From the NCBI GenBank assembly GCA_041393495.1, contig JAWKKA010000012.1, forward strand, positions 53,808 to 117,807: a DNA stretch of 64,000 bases, given 5' to 3'. Source of the DNA: RHKX01 sp041393495 (lineage in GTDB: Bacteria > Actinomycetota > Thermoleophilia > Solirubrobacterales > 70-9). Below the pieces are notes generated by a model. It saw only the letters and a program-made list of their open reading frames with translations, ran no database searches and had not been told where the DNA came from. How positions within the stretch are numbered: position 1 is the first letter of the stretch; each line of letters begins with the position of its first letter. Made by a program: the position numbers and the translations under genes. Below are positions 1 to 8,397 of this stretch, one piece after another.

Positions 1-1
1 G

Positions 2-289
2 ACCTCGAACCCGCAGAAGGTCGGCCGGGTCACGAACGGCGAGGTCCGGAAGACGACCGCGCCCGGCGATCCGTTCGGGGTCGCCTACGGGGCCGACCGG
101 GCGTACTGGTTCCCGCGCTTCGCGTCCGGGGACCTGCTCCGCCTGACGACCGGCGGGGGGACCTCGACCCTCGGCGGCCTCGGCAAGGGCTCCGGCCCGC
201 GGCGGATCACGACCGGTCCCAAGCGGACGCTCTGGGTGACCCTCGACAACGCCGAGAAGATCGCTCGCGTCAGCCGCGTCAGCCGCTAG
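2..289 (+). CDS. C-terminal fragment of a Vgb-like beta-propeller protein
   Basis: The window opens inside a reading frame that runs from base 2 to a TAG at 287-289, giving about 95 residues with no start in view. Repeated segments such as FGVAYGADRAYWF, GDLLRLTTGG and RTLWVTLDNAEKIARV look like blades of the virginiamycin B lyase/NHL beta-propeller type (GxxxxLWVT). Such proteins are often secreted in actinobacteria; only some are true lyases. The stop abuts the stop of the opposing transglutaminase gene with no base between them. The function is not assignable from a fragment. Confidence 0.6.
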   Translation, partial: TSNPQKVGRVTNGEVRKTTAPGDPFGVAYGADRAYWFPRFASGDLLRLTTGGGTSTLGGLGKGSGPRRITTGPKRTLWVTLDNAEKIARVSRVSR

Positions 290-2533
290 CTAGCCGGAAG
301 ATCGGCGAGCCTCGCCGCCCCCGGGGCGGCGGCGGCCTGACCGCGGGCCGCCGGGCGGCATCAGCCGAAGCAGCCGCAGGCGGCCGGCGATGCCGCTGCC
401 GGAGGCGAGCTCGCGCCGCGCGGCGCGGCGGTCGGCGGGCATCGGCCGCTTGCCCGCCACGGGCTCGTAGAGGCGGCGGCGGAAGCAGCGGACGTAGGCG
501 GCGGCGTGCTCGTGACGGGCGGCGTGGAGCCGTCCCTCGACGGCGAGCAGCGTGCCGGCGGCGCCGCGCGACCAGCCGGTCGCACGGAGGACGTCGCGAA
601 GCTCGGCGACCTCGCGCGCCTCGGCTTCCGCCGCCGGCAGGCGCCGGTGGTGCAGCGAGCGGGCCGGGGCGACGAACGCAGCGCCCGCCAGGAGCGCGAT
701 CAGCGCGGCCGGCGCGATCGGCGGGCCGCCGCCACCATCCGGCCCGGCGGCCGCTTCGACATCACCGGCAGCGCGGCCGTCCCCGACGCTGCCTCCCTTG
801 CTCATCGCGCCGGGATCGCGGACGCTGACTCCGGCTCCGAGCATGGCGGCGCCTCGGATCTCCGCCGGGATCGGCGGCGTCGGGTCGAACGGGACCCAGC
901 CGATCCCGTTGAAGTAGACCTCGACCCAGGAATGGGCGTCGAGATCGGTCACCAGGTACCTGTGCCCGCCCGCGAGCCGGGTGCCGGGAGCGAAGCCGGT
1001 CGCGACCCGTGCCGGTACGCCGATCATCCGCAGCAACAGCGCCATCGCGCCCGAGAACTGCTGGCAGTAGCCGCGCTTGTCCCTGAACAGGAAGGCGCGA
1101 AGCGGCAGCCGTCGGCGCGGCGTGCTCTCGTCGTAGCGGTAGCCGGCGCGGAGGTGGTCGACGACGGCCACCGCGGCGTCGTAGGCGGTCGGCTCGCCGG
1201 CCGTCAGGCGCTCGGCGAGGTGGGCGGCCCGCGCGTAGGCGGAGCCGGCCAGCTCGCGCCGGGCCCGGGTCCGCCCCCGCGCCTGTCCCCAGACGGGGAC
1301 CTGGATCGGGACCGGGGCGAGGATCGACTCGAGGCTCGCCTGCGTCGGCAGCGCCAGCTGCGTATAGGGGCCGAGCTCCGGCGGGTAGCGACGCGAGGCG
1401 GCGCGGAGCTGGGCCGGCCGTGGATCCGGCGCGTAGGCGGTCAGCGAGTAGTTGCTCCCCGGCGCCAGCGGCTCGGAGCCGGTGTGCATCGTCCCGTCGG
1501 GGTCGCGCTCGGTCGCTTCGATCCCGTCGATCCGCAGGGCGCTGCCCGGGCTGATCACGAGCGGGCTCTCGAGGGCGACGATCCGGAAGCTCGCCTGCTG
1601 CTCCCACCTCCCCCCGCCGGACGCGCCGAGCGAGTAGCCGGGAGGTATGCCCGCGACCGGCGCGCCGCCGCCGCCCGAGCGGCGCCAGCGGTCTCCGTAG
1701 AACTCGTCGAGCAGCTCGGCCCTCCAGTAGTTCGGCCGGTCCGTCCGGACACGAAAGAGCAACTCGCCACTACGTTGCCAGTCGATCGGGCCGTAGGTGT
1801 GGCTCCAGTCGAACGTCGCTCCCCTCGGGGGGCCCGGGAGCGTCCAGTCGCGGTAGTCGATCGGCGGGTCGTCGGACGCGAGGCCGGTCGCGGCGGGGAC
1901 CGCGACGACGGCGGCGGCCGCGACGAGGACCGCCGCCGACAGCGTCCGGACGCGATCGCCCCAGAGCCAGGCGGCGGCGAGCAGCAGCAACGCCGCGCCG
2001 ACGATCATCGGGGCCGCGGTCGGCCGCGACGAGGCGGGGATCGCGACGGCGAGCAGCAGCACGATGAGCGCCGCCACCGGCGCCCGCCCGCGGTCGCGGC
2101 CGGGGCGGAACGCGAGCGTCGCGGCGCCGATCAGCAGCGGTACGAGCGGCGCGACGAGCAGCAGCCGCGACCAGGGCCCGGCCCACGCGAGCGGGTAGTC
2201 GAAGCCGCCGCTGAGCCCGCCGAGCCCGGTCGCGACCCCACTCGCCAGGTCGTCCCATCGCCACGGCGGCAGGCAGCGGAGCGGCAGACCGACGGCGGCG
2301 AGGGCCGCGAGCGCGGCCACGAGGACGAGCGCCGATGTGGCCGCCGCCGCGCCGCGCCGCGCCGGCGCGATCCGGCCGAGCACGATCGCGAGGCCGACGG
2401 CCACGGCGGCGACGGCGCCGGTCCGGGCGAGCGGCGGCGCGGCGAGCAGCGACGCCCATTGCTGCGCCGCGAGCGCGGCGCCCGCAGCCAGGGCGGCGAG
2501 CCGGATCCGCTCGGTGGTCAGCTTCCCGTTCAC
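290..2533 (-). CDS. TgpA-family transmembrane transglutaminase
   Basis: A 747-residue protein of the DUF3488/transglutaminase-core family. Several hydrophobic helices fill about the first 220 residues. A large extracytoplasmic region follows, then a transglutaminase core with RGYCQQFSG (Cys490 as nucleophile), AHSWVEVYF (His) and FDPTPP (Asp region). A further hydrophobic helix near residue 640 precedes a cytosolic tail. The GTG start at 2533 is chosen because it overlaps the TGA of the upstream DUF58 gene (GTGA). The MoxR-DUF58-TgpA order is a recurrent actinobacterial set, thought to act on protein folding or cell-envelope processing; the substrate is unknown. An in-frame ATG at 2581 would lengthen the N terminus by 16 Arg-rich residues and is less likely. 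Confidence 0.85.
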   Translation of the reverse strand: MNGKLTTERIRLAALAAGAALAAQQWASLLAAPPLARTGAVAAVAVGLAIVLGRIAPARRGAAAATSALVLVAALAALAAVGLPLRCLPPWRWDDLASGVATGLGGLSGGFDYPLAWAGPWSRLLLVAPLVPLLIGAATLAFRPGRDRGRAPVAALIVLLLAVAIPASSRPTAAPMIVGAALLLLAAAWLWGDRVRTLSAAVLVAAAAVVAVPAATGLASDDPPIDYRDWTLPGPPRGATFDWSHTYGPIDWQRSGELLFRVRTDRPNYWRAELLDEFYGDRWRRSGGGGAPVAGIPPGYSLGASGGGRWEQQASFRIVALESPLVISPGSALRIDGIEATERDPDGTMHTGSEPLAPGSNYSLTAYAPDPRPAQLRAASRRYPPELGPYTQLALPTQASLESILAPVPIQVPVWGQARGRTRARRELAGSAYARAAHLAERLTAGEPTAYDAAVAVVDHLRAGYRYDESTPRRRLPLRAFLFRDKRGYCQQFSGAMALLLRMIGVPARVATGFAPGTRLAGGHRYLVTDLDAHSWVEVYFNGIGWVPFDPTPPIPAEIRGAAMLGAGVSVRDPGAMSKGGSVGDGRAAGDVEAAAGPDGGGGPPIAPAALIALLAGAAFVAPARSLHHRRLPAAEAEAREVAELRDVLRATGWSRGAAGTLLAVEGRLHAARHEHAAAYVRCFRRRLYEPVAGKRPMPADRRAARRELASGSGIAGRLRLLRLMPPGGPRSGRRRPGGGEARRSSG

Positions 2534-3630
2534 GCCGCGGCCCCCCTGACGCGCGCGGCGCCGATCTCGTGCCCCACGCACCCGGCGGCCGTGAAGGCAG
2601 CGGGCCAGCCCGCCAATCGGCGCGGTACGACGACGAAGCCGCGCGAGAGTCCCTCCGGCGGCCGCGGCACGGGCGCCGCGGCGACCCAGACGACCATCGA
2701 GCGGCGGTCGGCGGCAGCGAGTCGCGGAGCCCCGTCCGAGGACCCGACCACGGCGAGCGCGGCGCGGGCGCCCATCAATGCCCGCGGATCACGGCCGACC
2801 CGGAAGCGCCGACGGGCGCCGGCGATGAGGAGCTCGCAGCCGCCGATGCGAGCGAGGTGGGCCATCAGCGAGGCGGTGGCGCGTACGGCGCGGTCGAGGT
2901 CGTCCTCCGAGTCCGGGTCCGAGGGGTCGAGGGCGATCAGTGGCGCCGACTCGCCGGCGGCGATGAGATGGCGCTCGGCGAGCTCGGTGCCGCGCGCCAG
3001 CGACGGCCAGTAGATCCGGGTCGCCCTCGTGCCGGGCCGGTAGGGGCGGACGCCGTCGAGCTCGGGGTCGGTCGCGGACTCGCGCTCGCCCCCGGCGGCG
3101 AGCTCGCCGAGGCCGCGCATGCGCCTGCCGACCGCGGGTCCGTCGGCGCCGGACGGGCCGCCGAGCGGCTCGACCCTCGGGAGGACGAGGATCGAGGTAC
3201 CGGCGCCGAGCGGAACACGGCGCGATGCGATCCCGAACGGATCGCCGATCCGCAGCGCCGGCGGCGCGAGGTCGTGGCGCCCGCGGCGGGGCGCCGATCC
3301 GGCGAGGCCGAGCGAGAAGCCGCCGCGCGGACGGGTCAGCCGGATCGGCGCCGGCGCATCGATCGCCTCGTCCTCGATCCGGCCGGCGAGGGGCAGCCAG
3401 CCGCTGCGGCCGGCGATCGTGACCTGGAACCCCTCCCCCTCGTCGACCTGGCGAGGCACGCCGATGCGTTCGCCGCTGAGGCCGGCGGCGCCGACCCGGA
3501 CCCAGGCTGAGCAGCCGGCGATCAGGAGCAGCAGCGCGACCCCGGGAAGCAGGGCGACCGGCGCGGCGAAGGCGAGGCCACCGGCGAGGAGGGCGAGCGC
3601 GAGGCGCAGCGCTGTCGCCGCGCCGGCCAT
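2530..3630 (-). CDS. DUF58 domain protein
   Basis: A 366-residue protein. Two N-terminal hydrophobic helices (about residues 5-45) are followed by a beta-rich region and the DUF58 signature, ELDGVRPYRPGTRATRIYW, around residues 190-210. It then has a vWA-like end with LIALDPSD, resembling a MIDAS-type start. The ATG at 3630 follows the TGA of the MoxR gene directly, and its own TGA overlaps the GTG of the transglutaminase gene, so the three genes are probably translated together. DUF58 proteins usually partner with MoxR ATPases; the exact biochemical role is not known. Confidence 0.85.
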   Translation of the reverse strand: MAGAATALRLALALLAGGLAFAAPVALLPGVALLLLIAGCSAWVRVGAAGLSGERIGVPRQVDEGEGFQVTIAGRSGWLPLAGRIEDEAIDAPAPIRLTRPRGGFSLGLAGSAPRRGRHDLAPPALRIGDPFGIASRRVPLGAGTSILVLPRVEPLGGPSGADGPAVGRRMRGLGELAAGGERESATDPELDGVRPYRPGTRATRIYWPSLARGTELAERHLIAAGESAPLIALDPSDPDSEDDLDRAVRATASLMAHLARIGGCELLIAGARRRFRVGRDPRALMGARAALAVVGSSDGAPRLAAADRRSMVVWVAAAPVPRPPEGLSRGFVVVPRRLAGWPAAFTAAGCVGHEIGAARVRGAAA

Positions 3631-4581
3631 TCAGAGCGCCGGGACGGAGTCGACGGCATCGGCGACGACGGCCGCACGCTCCGATTCGGAAACGCCGGGC
3701 GCGAGCAGCAACCGATGCGAGAGCACCGGGGAGGCGAGCGCCTGGACGTCGTCGGGGAGGACGTGGTCGCGGCCGGCGAGCGCCGCGAGGGCCTTCGCGG
3801 CGCGAAACAGCATCAACGCCGCGCGCGGGCTCGCGCCGAGCTCCAGTCGCGGGTCGCGTCGGGTCGCCGCGGCGAGCGCGACGACGTAGCGCCGGAGCTC
3901 GGCACTGCCGTGGACGGCGGCCGCGGCGGCGGCGGCGGCGCGGACATCCTCGAGCTCGGCGACCGGCTCGAGCGCGTCGACGAGATCGGCCGCGGCGTGG
4001 CCCTCGAGCATCTCGGCCTCCTCGGCCGGGTCCGGATAGCCGAGCTCGATCCGGATCATGAAGCGGTCGAGCTGCGCCTCCGGCAGCGGGTAGGTGCCGG
4101 CGTACTCGGCCGGGTTCTGGGTCGCGATGATCAGAAACGGGCGAGCGAGCTCGTGGGTCTGCTGGTCGACGGTCACGCGTCGCTCCTGCATCGACTCGAG
4201 CAGGCCGGACTGGGTCTTCGGCGACGCCCGGTTGATCTCGTCGACGAGGACGACGTTGGCGAAGATCGGGCCGGGGTGGAACTCGAACGCCGCCTCCCGC
4301 TGATTGAAGATCATCGTCCCGGTGACGTCGGCGGGCAGCATGTCCGCCGTGCACTGGATGCGCGAGAACTCCGCCCGGACCGAGCGCGACAGGGCCCGGG
4401 CGAGCGCCGTCTTGCCGACGCCGGGATGGTCTTCGACGAGGACGTGGCCACCGGCGATCAGCGCGACGAGCAGGTTCCGAACGACCTCGTCGCGGACCTT
4501 GAGCGCGCGGTGCAGGTTCGCCCGCAACGCGTCGCCGAGCGCTCGCGCCGGCTCGCGATCGAACTCCTCCGCTGCCTCCAC
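3631..4581 (-). CDS. MoxR-family AAA+ ATPase
   Basis: A 316-residue AAA_3 ATPase. Visible motifs are Walker A EDHPGVGKTALARA (about residue 45), Walker B VVLVDEINRASPKTQSGLLE, sensor 1 IIATQNPAEYAGTYPLPEAQLDRF, and the C-terminal lid with GASPRAALMLFRAAKA. It is a likely chaperone-type ATPase for the DUF58 partner encoded immediately downstream. The start is taken as GTG at 4581 (VEAAEEFDREP); no ATG or TTG lies just upstream in frame, and the length then matches the family. It is the first gene of the three-gene operon. Confidence 0.88.
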   Translation of the reverse strand: MEAAEEFDREPARALGDALRANLHRALKVRDEVVRNLLVALIAGGHVLVEDHPGVGKTALARALSRSVRAEFSRIQCTADMLPADVTGTMIFNQREAAFEFHPGPIFANVVLVDEINRASPKTQSGLLESMQERRVTVDQQTHELARPFLIIATQNPAEYAGTYPLPEAQLDRFMIRIELGYPDPAEEAEMLEGHAAADLVDALEPVAELEDVRAAAAAAAAVHGSAELRRYVVALAAATRRDPRLELGASPRAALMLFRAAKALAALAGRDHVLPDDVQALASPVLSHRLLLAPGVSESERAAVVADAVDSVPAL

Positions 4582-4619
4582 TGACCAGATCGTACGCCGC
4601 GGCCGAAGCGGGGCCGCGA

Positions 4620-5702
4620 TCAGTCGCGGACCATCCGGGCCACGCGGCTGAACGGCGCCTTGCCGTCCGGGTCGTGACCCGAGCGCAGCTCGCCGACGCG
4701 CAGCAGCGGCTCGAGCGCGCCTGCGGCGGTGAGCAGCCGCCGGCACTCGGCGCGCGGGCCGTCGGGAAGGTCGTCGAAGGCGTGGCGGAGGCGGTCGAGC
4801 GCCCAGACCCGGTAGGCGCTCGTCGGCACCTCGCGGTAGGTCGTCCCCTGGACGGTGAAGTCGTGACGGCGAAGCCCGGCGGCGTGGGCGGCGGCGTTCG
4901 CGGCGAGCATCTCCAGGTGGGTCTCCCCCGCCTCGCGGAGCAGCGGCTCGAGGTCGGCGGGGAAGCCGGCGCACAGCTCCGCGCCGCCGATCCGGCCGGC
5001 TCTGGCGTTCCAGACCCGCGCGACCCACTCCGAGACGGCCGGCGCCCGGACCCGCATGATCCGCGCCGGCGTCGGGTCGAGCCCGAAGTGGCGGAACATC
5101 GACCCGTAGAGCCCGTAATCGGCGACGGTCGGGCGCCCGCCGAGCAGGAACGGGCGCTCGGCCAGCACCGGCTCGAGGATCGCCAGCACGCGTTCGTAGC
5201 TCGCCTCGACGTGGGCGCGGGTGCGCCCGTCGACGCCGTCGCCGGCGACGAACAGGCGGGCCTGCCGGCGCGCGAACCAGCGCCGCCGCAGCGCCAGCGG
5301 CAGCGGCAGCGCGACGAGCTCGTCGGCGAGCTGGCGCGAGCGCAGCTCGCGATCGACGGCGTTGCTCCACCGATGGTGCATCGCCGGACGCCAGAGCCAC
5401 TCGTCGCCGAAGTCCTCGACCAGCAGGGCGAGGAACCGCTGCAGCGGATCGAGCGGGATCACGGCCGGCTCGGGGTGCTGCTCCTCGAGCCAGGCGATCA
5501 TCGGCGTCGTGTCGGTCATCCAGCGGCCGTCGGGCAGGAGCACGGTCGGAAGCTGCGCCCCGCCGAGCAGCCGCGGCAGCGTCCGCGTGTACATCCGCAC
5601 CCCGAGCGGGCGGCGCTCGTAGCGGATCCCCTTGAACCGCAGATAGGCCTCGAGCTTGCCGGTGAAGTACGAGTACTCGGAGCCGTAGACGATCACGAGC
5701 AC
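4620..5702 (-). CDS. Glutathione S-transferase-like protein with C-terminal extension
   Basis: A 360-residue protein. Residues 1-80 look like a thioredoxin-fold GST N domain (VYGSEYSYFTGKLEAYLRFK, QLPTVLLPDGRWMTDTTPMI with the cis-Pro region and the D/T pair). Residues 90-240 form an alpha-helical GST C domain (PFLLGGRPTVADYGLYGSM). A C-terminal extension of about 110 residues is unlike classical GSTs and has no family I recognise. Actinobacteria normally lack glutathione, so the thiol cofactor and substrate are unknown. The start codon lies inside a 26-bp imperfect tandem duplication (5675-5726). The gene stands apart from the MoxR operon by about 40 bases. Confidence 0.75.
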   Translation of the reverse strand: MLVIVYGSEYSYFTGKLEAYLRFKGIRYERRPLGVRMYTRTLPRLLGGAQLPTVLLPDGRWMTDTTPMIAWLEEQHPEPAVIPLDPLQRFLALLVEDFGDEWLWRPAMHHRWSNAVDRELRSRQLADELVALPLPLALRRRWFARRQARLFVAGDGVDGRTRAHVEASYERVLAILEPVLAERPFLLGGRPTVADYGLYGSMFRHFGLDPTPARIMRVRAPAVSEWVARVWNARAGRIGGAELCAGFPADLEPLLREAGETHLEMLAANAAAHAAGLRRHDFTVQGTTYREVPTSAYRVWALDRLRHAFDDLPDGPRAECRRLLTAAGALEPLLRVGELRSGHDPDGKAPFSRVARMVRD

Positions 5703-5726
5703 TCGGAGCCGCAGACGATCACCGGG
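5675..5726. repeat. 26-bp imperfect tandem duplication across the GST-like start
   Basis: Two adjacent 26-base units, 5675-5700 and 5701-5726, match at 22 of 26 positions and share ACTCGGAGCCG and AGACGATCAC. The first unit encodes the start and residues 1-8 of the GST-like protein; the second repeats that codon run just upstream, one base out of phase with a triplet repeat. Confidence 0.75.
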
Positions 5727-5780
5727 CGAGCCGGGATGGCGGACGCAACGAACCGGGATCCCCGGTTCCGGGATGTTCCG

Positions 5781-5873
5781 CTCGCCGGCCGAAGCGGTCG
5801 CCGCGCTGTCACGAGGAGTGCGCGCGCACTCGCCGGCGAAGCGATCGCGGCGTTGTGACGAGAAGCGCGCGGG
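5781..5873. repeat. About 45-bp imperfect direct repeat upstream of the cyclase gene
   Basis: Two near-adjacent copies, about 5781-5826 and 5829-5873, both begin CTCGCCGGC and share the order GAAGCG-TCGC-GCG-TGT-ACGAG-AG-GCGCG with scattered substitutions. The second copy contains the -35 box of the hydrolase-cyclase promoter. I see no coding sense in it. Confidence 0.55.
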
Positions 5874-5881
5874 TCTAGGCT
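5853..5881 (+). promoter_or_regulatory. Sigma-70-type promoter, probably leaderless
   Basis: TTGTGA (5853-5858), a 17-base spacer and TAGGCT (5876-5881) lie 6 bases before the ATG at 5888. Transcription should start at or next to the A of the start codon. No Shine-Dalgarno sequence is present, which agrees with a leaderless transcript. Confidence 0.55.
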
Positions 5882-5887
5882 CAATGG

Positions 5888-7234
5888 ATGGGGACGGGTC
5901 CTGATACTCACTATGCGCAGAGTGGGGACATCGGCATCGCCTACCAGATCGTCGGCTCCGGGGATACCGACCTGGTTCTCGCCTTTCCCTTCATGTCCCA
6001 TCTGGATCTGTTCTGGGAGAGCCCGACGATCGCCCACTTCATCCGAAGGCTCAGCTCGTTCTCCCGGGTGATCATCTTCGACCGTCGTGGCGTCGGACTG
6101 TCCGATCACGTCGAGGGAGCGCCGAACCTGGAGGAGCGCATGGACGATGTCCGCGCCGTCATGGATGCTGCCGGCTCGGAGTCGGCAACGCTGCTGGGCA
6201 TGTCAGAGGGCTCGACCGTGTGCATGCTGTTCGCGGCGACCTATCCGGAGCGCACATCGGCGCTGTTGCTCTGGGGGGCGGTGGCGAGATCCACCGCCGC
6301 GCCCGACTACCCATGGGCCGCGCCACGGGAAGCGATCGAGGAGGCCAACGAGGAGCTGATCGCCCCGCTCTGGGGACAGGGCGCCACGATCGACATCTTC
6401 TCGCCGAGCGTCGCCGACGATCCGCGTGCCCGCAATTTCCAGGCCCGCATCGAACGGTCGGCGGCGAGTCCCCGTCGCGTCCTGCAGCTCGTCGAGATGT
6501 TCCTCGAAACGGACGTCCGCGACGCGCTACCCCTGATTCAGGTCCCCACGCTCGTCCTCCAGCGGCGCGGCGATCGGGTGGTCAGTCGTCGGGCTGGTCA
6601 GTGGCTCGCCACGCAGATCGAAGGCAGTCGCTACGTGGAGTTCGAAGGCGAGGACCACCTCGCATGGGTCGGTGACAGCGAGGAGGTGCTCGACACGATC
6701 GAGGAGTTCGTGACCGGCGTTCGTCCTGGACCGACTCCCGAACGCGTCCTCGCGACGGTCCTCTTCACGGACATCGTCGATTCGACCCGCCGCGCCACCG
6801 AGCTCGGGGACCGGCGCTGGAAGCGACTGCTCGGCGAGCACCAGGAGATGGTTCGAGACCTGCTCGAACGATTCGGAGGCCGTGAGGTCAAGACCACGGG
6901 CGACGGATTCCTGGCGACCTTCGACGGCCCGACCCGAGCGGTCGAGTGCGCTCGCGCGATCGTCGCCGACGCCGCGGCCTTGGGAATCGCCGTGCGGGCC
7001 GGCCTCCACGCCGGCGAGGTCGAGCTGATCGACGAGGACATCAGCGGCATCGGAGTCCACGTCGCCGCCCGGATCTGCGACCTGACAGCGGGCGGGCAGG
7101 TATTGACTTCGGCCACGGTCCATGATCTCGCCGCGGGCTCGGGGATCGACTTCGAGCCGGTCGGATCGCGGGCGCTGAAGGGGGTCGACGGCCCGATCCG
7201 GATCTATGCCGTCGCGCCTGCCCCGATCGGGTAG
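5888..7234 (+). CDS. Alpha/beta hydrolase fused to a class III nucleotide cyclase
   Basis: A 448-residue two-domain protein. Residues 1-275 form an alpha/beta hydrolase with nucleophile GMSEGS, acid QRRGD and His EGEDHLAW. Residues 285-448 form a class III cyclase domain. It has metal-binding Asp residues in FTDIVDST and TTGDGF, the Lys of VKTTGDGF, and the Arg of GVHVAARI, where His replaces the more usual Asn of the transition-state pair. Both domains look catalytically intact. This fusion is known in actinobacteria; the hydrolase part may sense or turn over a small ester. The product (cAMP likely) is inferred. It sits alone between the GST-like gene and the convergent sigma factor gene. 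Confidence 0.85.
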   Translation: MGTGPDTHYAQSGDIGIAYQIVGSGDTDLVLAFPFMSHLDLFWESPTIAHFIRRLSSFSRVIIFDRRGVGLSDHVEGAPNLEERMDDVRAVMDAAGSESATLLGMSEGSTVCMLFAATYPERTSALLLWGAVARSTAAPDYPWAAPREAIEEANEELIAPLWGQGATIDIFSPSVADDPRARNFQARIERSAASPRRVLQLVEMFLETDVRDALPLIQVPTLVLQRRGDRVVSRRAGQWLATQIEGSRYVEFEGEDHLAWVGDSEEVLDTIEEFVTGVRPGPTPERVLATVLFTDIVDSTRRATELGDRRWKRLLGEHQEMVRDLLERFGGREVKTTGDGFLATFDGPTRAVECARAIVADAAALGIAVRAGLHAGEVELIDEDISGIGVHVAARICDLTAGGQVLTSATVHDLAAGSGIDFEPVGSRALKGVDGPIRIYAVAPAPIG

Positions 7235-7241
7235 CAGCCGC

Positions 7242-8348
7242 TCAGTCGATCCGCTCGGGGAGGCCGAAGCGGAGGAAGAAGTCCTCGGTCCGGCGCCGGT
7301 CGAGCGGCTGCTCGGGAAAGCGCAGATAGTCCTCGGGGTCGGTGCTGGCGATCGAGCGGTTGATGAAGCAGGTGACGTCGGAGATCTTGGTGTCCGCGAA
7401 GCTGAGCACGTTGAGCGCGAACGGCCGATGGGTGCGGTCGGGCTCGTACCAGCAGTAGAACGCGAGCGCGTACTGTCCGTTGGCCTTCGTCAGCAGGTGC
7501 TTCCAGCGCCACTCGCCGCTCAGCGGCCCGGTCCGCAGGAACCCGGCCAGCTCGGGATGGCCGCCGGGGCCGCCGAACCAGGTGTCCATCGGCGGCATCG
7601 AGAACGTCGCCTGCTCGGTGAGCATCGCGACGACGCCGTCGATGTCCTCGCGGTCCCAGGCATCGACGTAGGCATCGACGATCGCGCGGACGCCGTCGTC
7701 GCCGAGGATCCGCAGCGTCGCCTGCTGGCTGCGGTCGGGGAGCCGGTCGGCGAGCGTCGCGCGGGCCCGCTGCAGGGCGCTGTTGACCGCGGCCACCGAC
7801 GTCTCGAGCGTCGCCGCCGCCTCCCGGGCCGAGTAGCCGAGGACCTCGCGGAGGATCAGGACCGCGCGCTGGTTCGCCGGCAGCAGCTGGAGCGCCGCGA
7901 TGAAGGCGAGCTCGACCGCCTCCCGCGCCTCGTAGCGAGCCGCCGGCGCCATCGGCCCGTCCTCGACTCCGAGCAGCTCGTCGGGATACGGCTCGATCCA
8001 GACCGACTCGGCAACCGGGAGGCCGGGCTCGGCCTCGTCGGGATCGGTCCGCGGCCCGTAGTCGATCGGGTGCCGGCGCGACTTGCGGCGCTCGATCGCG
8101 TTCAGGGAGGTGTTCGTCGCGATCGTGTACAGCCACGAGCGCAGCGAGCTCCGTCCCTCGAAGCGGCCGATCCCGCGCCAGGCCCGCAGCATCGCCTCCT
8201 GAATCGCGTCCTCGGCGTCGTGGAGCGAGCCGAGCATCCGGTAGCAGTGCGCGGTGAGCTCGCTGCGGTACGGCTCGACGACGGACGCGAACGCGCCCTC
8301 GTCGCCACCGCGGGCGGCCTCCAGCAGAGCGCTGGCGTCGGCGTCCAC
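7242..8348 (-). CDS. ECF sigma factor with C-terminal SnoaL-like domain
   Basis: A 368-residue sigma-70-family factor. Region 2 is DAEDAIQEAMLRAWRGIGRF and neighbours (residues 45-95). Region 4 is LLPANQRAVLILREVLGYS with an HTH (residues 180-230). A SnoaL/NTF2-like C-terminal domain follows (residues 250-350; VDAYVDAWDREDIDGVVAML). Long ECF factors with this domain need no classical anti-sigma factor, and the C-terminal domain probably regulates activity. The GTG at 8348 is chosen because AGGAAGGGG lies 7 bases upstream; an in-frame ATG at 8369 sits before that site and is less likely. The gene is divergent from the amine oxidase, about 49 bases apart. Confidence 0.87.
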   Translation of the reverse strand: MDADASALLEAARGGDEGAFASVVEPYRSELTAHCYRMLGSLHDAEDAIQEAMLRAWRGIGRFEGRSSLRSWLYTIATNTSLNAIERRKSRRHPIDYGPRTDPDEAEPGLPVAESVWIEPYPDELLGVEDGPMAPAARYEAREAVELAFIAALQLLPANQRAVLILREVLGYSAREAAATLETSVAAVNSALQRARATLADRLPDRSQQATLRILGDDGVRAIVDAYVDAWDREDIDGVVAMLTEQATFSMPPMDTWFGGPGGHPELAGFLRTGPLSGEWRWKHLLTKANGQYALAFYCWYEPDRTHRPFALNVLSFADTKISDVTCFINRSIASTDPEDYLRFPEQPLDRRRTEDFFLRFGLPERID

Positions 8349-8397
8349 GCGGATTCCCCTTCCTGCCATTGCCTGTGCAGGGTAGCGTCGGCACCGC

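Noticed and set aside
506..3013. Long open frame on the + strand over the transglutaminase and DUF58 genes
   Set aside because: Its product is Arg/Gly/Ala-rich with no domain. It is the expected antisense shadow of high-GC genes, and the opposite strand carries clear catalytic motifs.
5693..6109. 138-codon open frame on the - strand over the cyclase start
   Set aside because: No recognisable domain. Its only resemblance is the duplicated GST N-terminal codons at its end.
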